From contig JAFRZB010000017.1 in the NCBI GenBank assembly GCA_017442785.1, positions 1-38,731 on the forward strand: a DNA stretch of 38,731 nucleotides. Reading direction: 5' to 3'. Positions 34,244 through 38,731 of the stretch are shown one piece after another (position 1 is the first letter of the stretch; each line of letters opens with the position of its first letter). Both the position numbers and the translations under genes were made by a program. The notes under the pieces are model-generated. The model ran no database searches, was not told the DNA's origin, and worked only from the letters and a program-made list of their open reading frames with translations. This DNA is from Bacillota bacterium (GTDB taxonomy: Bacteria > Bacillota > Clostridia > Peptostreptococcales > Anaerovoracaceae).

Positions 34244-35518
34244 ATGAAGAACTGCGCTATAGTAGGCATCAACTGGGGAGACGAAGGGAAGGGCCGCATG
34301 GTGGACCTCCTTACCGAGGGCTACGACGTAGTCGTAAGGTACCAGGGCGGAGGAAACGCCGGGCATACGGTGGTAAACGAGAAGGGAAAGTTCGCGCTGC
34401 ACCTTCTGCCTTCAGGGATATTCAGGGACGGCGTGGTAAACGTCCTCGGAAACGGAGTGGCCCTGGACCCCGAGAACCTCTGGAAGGAGATGCAGGAGGT
34501 CTCCTCCAAGGGCATAGAGATAACCCCCGAGAACCTTAAGATAAGCGACAGAGCGTCGCTTCTTATGCCCTGGCACAGGGACATGGACGCGCTGGAGGAG
34601 CAGCGCCTTGCGGACAAGAAGTACGGCTCCACCAGGCAGGGCATAGCGCCCTTCTATTCCGACAAATACCAGAAGAAGACCATACTGGCCGGAGAGCTCT
34701 TCTACCCCGAAGAGCTGGAGGGCCATCTTGAGGCCATACTTGAGTGGAAGGACCTTACCCTTACAAGAGTGTACGGCGCAAAGGCCTACACCATGGAGGA
34801 GATAAAGGCCTGGCTTTCAGATTACTGCGACAAGATAAAGCCCTTCATCTGCGACACAGGAGAGTTCCTAAGGGACGCGCAGGATCAGGGCAAAAAGATC
34901 CTCTTTGAGGCCCAGCTGGGGGCTCTCAGGGATCTGGACTACGGCATCTACCCCTACACGACTTCTTCGAACGCCCTTGCAGCCTACGCTCCGGTGGGTT
35001 CGGGGCTTCCTTCGCTTAAGCTCTCGGATGTAATAGGCGTAGTCAAGGCTTATTCCACCTGTGTGGGAGAAGGCCCCTTCGTGTGCGAGATGTTCGGGGC
35101 GGAAGCCGACGAGCTCCGCGAGAAGGGCTTTGAGTACGGAGCCAAGACCGGACGCGCCCGCAGAGTAGGCCCCATAGACCTTGTCGCAACAAAATACGGC
35201 GTAGAGGTACAGGCAGCGACGAAAATTGCGCTCACCAAGATGGATGTCCTCAGTTACATGGACAGGATACCCGTGTGCGTGTGCTATAATATAGACGGTG
35301 CGGAAACGAACCGTTTCCCCTTCCCCGCAAAGCTTTCCGAGGCAAAGCCGGTAATAAAGTACGTGCCCGGCTGGAAGTGCGACATTTCCGGCGTCCGCCG
35401 CTGGGAGGACCTTCCCAGGGAGGCCAGGGATTACGTAGAGATGATAGAAAAGGCCATAGGCTGCCCCATAACCTACATCTCCGTCGGCCCGGAAAGGGAC
35501 AGCATCATCTACAGATAG
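34244..35518 (+). CDS. purA: Adenylosuccinate synthetase
   Basis: A 424-residue GTP-dependent enzyme joining aspartate to IMP on the way to AMP. The P-loop region GINWGDEGKGRMVDLL, the GGGNAGHTVV IMP loop and the C-terminal KYVPGWKCDISGVRRWEDLP are typical. ATG 34244 has GGAGG seven bases before it inside the end of purC, one base after the purC stop, so the two are coupled. A longer open frame upstream of this ATG has no support. Confidence 0.96.
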   Translation: MKNCAIVGINWGDEGKGRMVDLLTEGYDVVVRYQGGGNAGHTVVNEKGKFALHLLPSGIFRDGVVNVLGNGVALDPENLWKEMQEVSSKGIEITPENLKISDRASLLMPWHRDMDALEEQRLADKKYGSTRQGIAPFYSDKYQKKTILAGELFYPEELEGHLEAILEWKDLTLTRVYGAKAYTMEEIKAWLSDYCDKIKPFICDTGEFLRDAQDQGKKILFEAQLGALRDLDYGIYPYTTSSNALAAYAPVGSGLPSLKLSDVIGVVKAYSTCVGEGPFVCEMFGAEADELREKGFEYGAKTGRARRVGPIDLVATKYGVEVQAATKIALTKMDVLSYMDRIPVCVCYNIDGAETNRFPFPAKLSEAKPVIKYVPGWKCDISGVRRWEDLPREARDYVEMIEKAIGCPITYISVGPERDSIIYR

Positions 35519-35536
35519 AAGGCACAGGAGAAAGAC

Positions 35537-36952
35537 ATGACCAACAGTTACGAATCGCCGCTGGCGTCGCGCTACGCGTCGGAATACATGCTTAAGCTCT
35601 TCTCGGCTGATACCCGTTATCAGACCTGGAGAAAGCTCTGGGTGGCTCTTGCAAAGGAAGAGATGGCCCTTGGCCTTCCCATAACGCAGGAGCAGGTGGA
35701 CGAGCTTGCGGCGCATGTAACGGATATAGATTACGACGTGGTAAGGCAGAGGGAAAAGGAGGTGCGCCACGATGTTATGGCCCACGTCTACGCCTACGGC
35801 AAAGTAGCTCCCTCGGCAGCCGGGATAATACACCTGGGCGCCACGAGCTGCTACGTAACGGACAATGCGGACCTGATCCTTTACAGGGACGCTCTGAGGT
35901 ACATACGCAGGGAGCTCCTTTCGGTAATAAAGCAGCTTTCGGAGTTCGCCGAAAAGTACAAGGCTCTCCCGACGCTGGGATATACCCACTACCAGCCCGC
36001 GCAGCTCGTGACCGTGGGAAAGCGCGCTTCCCTTTGGATGCAGGACTTCCTTTCGGACCTTAAGGAGATCGATTTTGCGATAGAGAACATAAAGTTCCTC
36101 GGATGCAGGGGGACCACAGGCACCGAGGCCAGCTTTCTCGACCTGTTCGACGGCGACAGCGCAAAGATAGACGCCATGAATAAGGCCCTGGCAGAGGACT
36201 TCGGCTTTTCCGAGTGCTTCGATGTCTGCGGGCAGACCTACCCAAGAAAGGTGGACAGCCGGGTGCTAAACGCCCTGTCTTCCATAGCGCAGAGCGCGTA
36301 CAGGATGGCAAACGACATACGCCTGCTGCAGCATGACCGCCAGGTGGAAGAGCCGTTCGAAAAGAACCAGATAGGATCTTCGGCCATGGCATACAAGCGT
36401 AACCCCATGCGTTGTGAACGCATATGCTCCCTTTCAAGATACCTTATGGCAGACGCCATGAACGCGCCGATGACAGCCTCCGTTCAGTGGCTGGAGCGCA
36501 CCCTGGACGATTCCGCCAACCGCCGCGTATCGCTTCCGGAGGGCTTCCTGTGCGCGGACTCGGTGCTGAGGCTTGCGCAGAACGTTACGGACGGTCTGCA
36601 CGTAAACGAAAAGATAATAGAAAAGACCGTGCGCGAATACCTGCCCTTCATAGCCACCGAGAACCTCCTCATGGAAGCCGTAAAGCGCGGAGGAGACAGG
36701 CAGGAGCTGCACGAGATAATACGCAGATGCTCCATGGAAGCCACCGCAAAGATGAAGAACGGCGAGGAATGCGACCTTCTGGAAAGGCTTGCGGCGGAAA
36801 AGCAGTTCGGCCTCTCCGCAGATGACATGGAACGAGTCCTGGATCCCAGTCTCTACATAGGCAGATGCCCGCAGCAGGTGGACGCGCTTTGGGAGAAGAT
36901 CAGGCCGCTGCTCGAAGAAGCAGAAACTCAGAGCGTGGAGATAGATATTTAA
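35537..36952 (+). CDS. purB: Adenylosuccinate lyase
   Basis: A 471-residue fumarase/aspartase-superfamily enzyme that removes fumarate from both SAICAR and adenylosuccinate, so it finishes the reactions started by PurC and PurA beside it. [19 protein letters not shown] and the signature loop [20 protein letters not shown] are clear. It begins [18 protein letters not shown]. The gap to purA is 18 bp with GGAG in it. Confidence 0.95.
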   Translation: MTNSYESPLASRYASEYMLKLFSADTRYQTWRKLWVALAKEEMALGLPITQEQVDELAAHVTDIDYDVVRQREKEVRHDVMAHVYAYGKVAPSAAGIIHLGATSCYVTDNADLILYRDALRYIRRELLSVIKQLSEFAEKYKALPTLGYTHYQPAQLVTVGKRASLWMQDFLSDLKEIDFAIENIKFLGCRGTTGTEASFLDLFDGDSAKIDAMNKALAEDFGFSECFDVCGQTYPRKVDSRVLNALSSIAQSAYRMANDIRLLQHDRQVEEPFEKNQIGSSAMAYKRNPMRCERICSLSRYLMADAMNAPMTASVQWLERTLDDSANRRVSLPEGFLCADSVLRLAQNVTDGLHVNEKIIEKTVREYLPFIATENLLMEAVKRGGDRQELHEIIRRCSMEATAKMKNGEECDLLERLAAEKQFGLSADDMERVLDPSLYIGRCPQQVDALWEKIRPLLEEAETQSVEIDI

Positions 36953-36963
36953 GGAGTCGACCG

Positions 36964-38511
36964 ATGGAAAAGATACTGGTCCTCGATTTCGGAGGGCAGT
37001 ACGATCAGCTGATAGCCCGCAGAGTGCGGGAACTGAACGTCTACGCGGAGATCCGGCCGTACAACAGAATAACACCTGAAGAGATACGCGCCGAGGGATA
37101 CGTCGGCGTTATCTTTACGGGCGGGCCCAACAGCGTATACGACCCCGCGTCGCCTCACTGCGACCCTGCTGTGCTTAAGCTCGGAATACCCATCCTGGGC
37201 ATATGCTACGGACACCAGCTTCTTGCATGGGCGGCAGGCGGCGAGGTATGCACCGCTGCGGAAAAGAGCGAATACGGCAAAGTCACCGTAAACGTCAAAA
37301 AGCCCGAAAGCATCCTGTTCGACGGTATTCCGGCGGAGAGCGTCTGCTGGATGAGCCATACGGATTTCGTAAAGCAGGTACCGGAAGGTTTCTCCGTTAC
37401 GGCGGTGACCGGAGCCTGCCCCTGCGCGGCCTTCGAGGATCCTGAGCGCAAACTCTACGGAGTGCAGTTCCACCCGGAGGTCACCCATACGGAGTACGGC
37501 TTCAGGATGATAGGCAATTTCGTCCTTAAGGTCTGCGGCTGCAAGGCCGAATGGCGCATGGACGATTTCTGCAGAAAGTCCCTGGAGGAGATACGCGCCA
37601 AGGTCGGAGACGGCAAAGTGCTGCTGGCTCTGTCCGGAGGCGTGGACTCTTCGGTCTGCGCGGCTCTGCTTGCGGAAGCCGTCGGCAGCAATCTTACGTG
37701 CGTCTTCGTGGACCACGGCATGATGCGCAAAAACGAGCCGGAAGAAGTTAGAGAAGCCTTTTCCAGGTGGAACATCAACTTCATGGGAATAGACGCGTCA
37801 GAGCGCTTTTTAGAGCGTCTTCGGGGCATAACCGAGCCCGAGCGCAAAAGAAAGATAATAGGCGAAGAGTTTATCCGCGTATTCGAAGACGCCGCCAAGC
37901 AGATAGGTTCGGTGGACTTCCTTGCGCAGGGCACCATATACCCGGACGTAATAGAATCCGGACTTGGAGACGCAGCCGTCATAAAGAGCCACCACAACGT
38001 GGGCGGGCTTCCGGACTTCGTGGATTTCAGGGAGATAATAGAGCCGCTGCGGATGCTCTTTAAGGACGAAGTCCGTCAGCTGGGAAGAGAGCTCGGACTT
38101 CCCGAACCCCTTGTAAAGAGGCAGCCCTTCCCGGGGCCCGGACTTGCCATAAGGGTGATGGGCGACATCACAAAGGAGAAGCTGGACATACTGCGCGAGG
38201 CTGACGCCATATTCCGCGAAGAAGTAGACGCTTTCGCGGCCCGCGGCAAGCTGCCCGAGGCTGCCAGCCAGTACTTCGCGGTGCTGCTTAACACCCGCAG
38301 CGTAGGCGTAATGGGAGACGCGCGCACCTACGGCTACACGGTTGCCCTGCGCTCAGTCACCACCGACGATTTCATGACAGCCGACTGGACCCGCCTTCCT
38401 TACGAGCTCATGGCCGCCGCCGGGACCCGCATCCCCAACGAAGTAAGAAGCGTCGGCCGCGTGGTCTACGACATTACGAGCAAGCCTCCGGCCACGGTGG
38501 AGTGGGAGTAA
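36964..38511 (+). CDS. guaA: GMP synthase (glutamine-hydrolysing)
   Basis: A 515-residue enzyme converting XMP to GMP with glutamine nitrogen. The class I amidotransferase has Cys81 in [10 protein letters not shown] and the His-Glu pair in [12 protein letters not shown]. The ATP-pyrophosphatase loop is [11 protein letters not shown], and the dimerisation domain ends [19 protein letters not shown] overlaps the purB stop, seven bases before ATG 36964. It is the last gene of the operon, which makes AMP and GMP branch enzymes but lacks guaB. A strong terminator follows about 150 bp later. Confidence 0.97.
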   Translation: MEKILVLDFGGQYDQLIARRVRELNVYAEIRPYNRITPEEIRAEGYVGVIFTGGPNSVYDPASPHCDPAVLKLGIPILGICYGHQLLAWAAGGEVCTAAEKSEYGKVTVNVKKPESILFDGIPAESVCWMSHTDFVKQVPEGFSVTAVTGACPCAAFEDPERKLYGVQFHPEVTHTEYGFRMIGNFVLKVCGCKAEWRMDDFCRKSLEEIRAKVGDGKVLLALSGGVDSSVCAALLAEAVGSNLTCVFVDHGMMRKNEPEEVREAFSRWNINFMGIDASERFLERLRGITEPERKRKIIGEEFIRVFEDAAKQIGSVDFLAQGTIYPDVIESGLGDAAVIKSHHNVGGLPDFVDFREIIEPLRMLFKDEVRQLGRELGLPEPLVKRQPFPGPGLAIRVMGDITKEKLDILREADAIFREEVDAFAARGKLPEAASQYFAVLLNTRSVGVMGDARTYGYTVALRSVTTDDFMTADWTRLPYELMAAAGTRIPNEVRSVGRVVYDITSKPPATVEWE

Positions 38512-38658
38512 TCCTATACGGCTTTACTCAAGTTCGGAAACCCCAGTAAAATAAGGGTATTTCGGACACTGGAAATGCAAAAAACAGGCGAAAAAGGTAT
38601 CAGTGATACCATTCCAGTACCACTTTTCTGATTAAGTGAATAATTCCAAAGTGGCTTT
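38512..38658. other. Non-coding stretch with nested inverted repeats after guaA
   Basis: No credible gene is seen. Three inverted repeats are packed here: GGTATC/GATACC with a three-base loop (38596-38610); ACTGGAA upstream and TTCCAGT around it (the latter at 38612-38618); and CCACTTT (38620-38626) with AAAGTGG (38648-38654). The density of symmetric elements suggests a structured 3' untranslated RNA or a small interspersed repeat. One copy only is visible, so neither can be decided. Confidence 0.4.
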
Positions 38659-38706
38659 ACGCCCTCGTTTTTCCCTCTTAAGGGGTTCAGAACGAGGGCG
38701 TTTTTT
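38659..38706 (+). terminator. Intrinsic terminator of the glmS-guaA operon
   Basis: A perfect 11-bp stem, ACGCCCTCGTT (38659-38669) with AACGAGGGCGT (38691-38701), encloses a small inner hairpin CCCT-CTTA-AGGG (38673-38684) and is followed by a T-run through 38706. It acts on the plus strand; there is no T-run on the other side. Confidence 0.88.
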
Positions 38707-38731
38707 GTTGCTTTTTTACTCTCGTTCACAA

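Noticed and set aside
38514-38729. 71-codon ORF on the minus strand at the window end
   Set aside because: It runs straight through the terminator stem and the nested inverted repeats and looks like no known family; more likely a chance frame in a repeat or 3' region.

Overview
The window is bacterial chromosome from what looks like a moderately GC-rich, clostridia-like member of the Bacillota. This assignment is inferred, not proven. It rests on four things: sigma-A type promoters; a PurF with a propeptide and Fe-S cysteines; an LL-diaminopimelate aminotransferase; and a type III glutamine synthetase next to an ANTAR regulator and a split ('archaeal-type') glutamate synthase. ATA and AGG codons are common throughout. 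No rRNA, tRNA, CRISPR array, IS element or phage gene was seen.

Left part (1-11600), mostly transport and small accessory genes. A DASS-type anion transporter is followed upstream by a tiny single-membrane-segment ORF, an esterase and an unrecognised 403-residue protein with a C-terminal membrane hairpin. A divergent GNAT acetyltransferase then faces a patatin-like phospholipase, and their stop codons overlap. The patatin gene appears to start on ATT and follows a TAXI-type TRAP transporter (lipoprotein plus fused permease). Next come an NhaC-type antiporter with an OhrR-like MarR regulator upstream, and a divergent DUF362 protein.

Middle part (11653-22303), a nine-gene minus-strand operon with gaps of 28 bp or less and several ATGA/TGATG overlaps. 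In order of transcription it encodes: a pseudo-KaiC/PPDK-type ATP-grasp protein; the glutaminase, FMN-synthase, Fe-S, FAD/NAD(P) and GXGXG parts of a split glutamate synthase; a short type I glutamine synthetase; an ANTAR regulator whose receiver lacks the phospho-acceptor Asp; and an MFS transporter.

Right part (22470-38511), two plus-strand operons. The first is GSIII, Amt-PII fusion, purF, asnB, dapF, dapL. The second is glmS, purC, purA, purB, guaA, and it ends in a strong intrinsic terminator at the window edge. Nearly every enzyme here makes glutamine, spends glutamine amide nitrogen, or uses aspartate or glutamate as nitrogen donor, so the region reads as a nitrogen-distribution island.

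The most interesting signal is regulatory. The GSIII and glmS operons and the divergent glutamate synthase operon each begin with a sigma-A promoter and a short leader. All three leaders carry a related 5' block (AAAGGCAANGGCGTC-like), a hairpin with a six-base loop and a T-run just before the first gene. The GSIII leader has a second tandem copy. These look like nitrogen-responsive transcription attenuators, and the ANTAR protein encoded in the same region is the natural candidate antiterminator.
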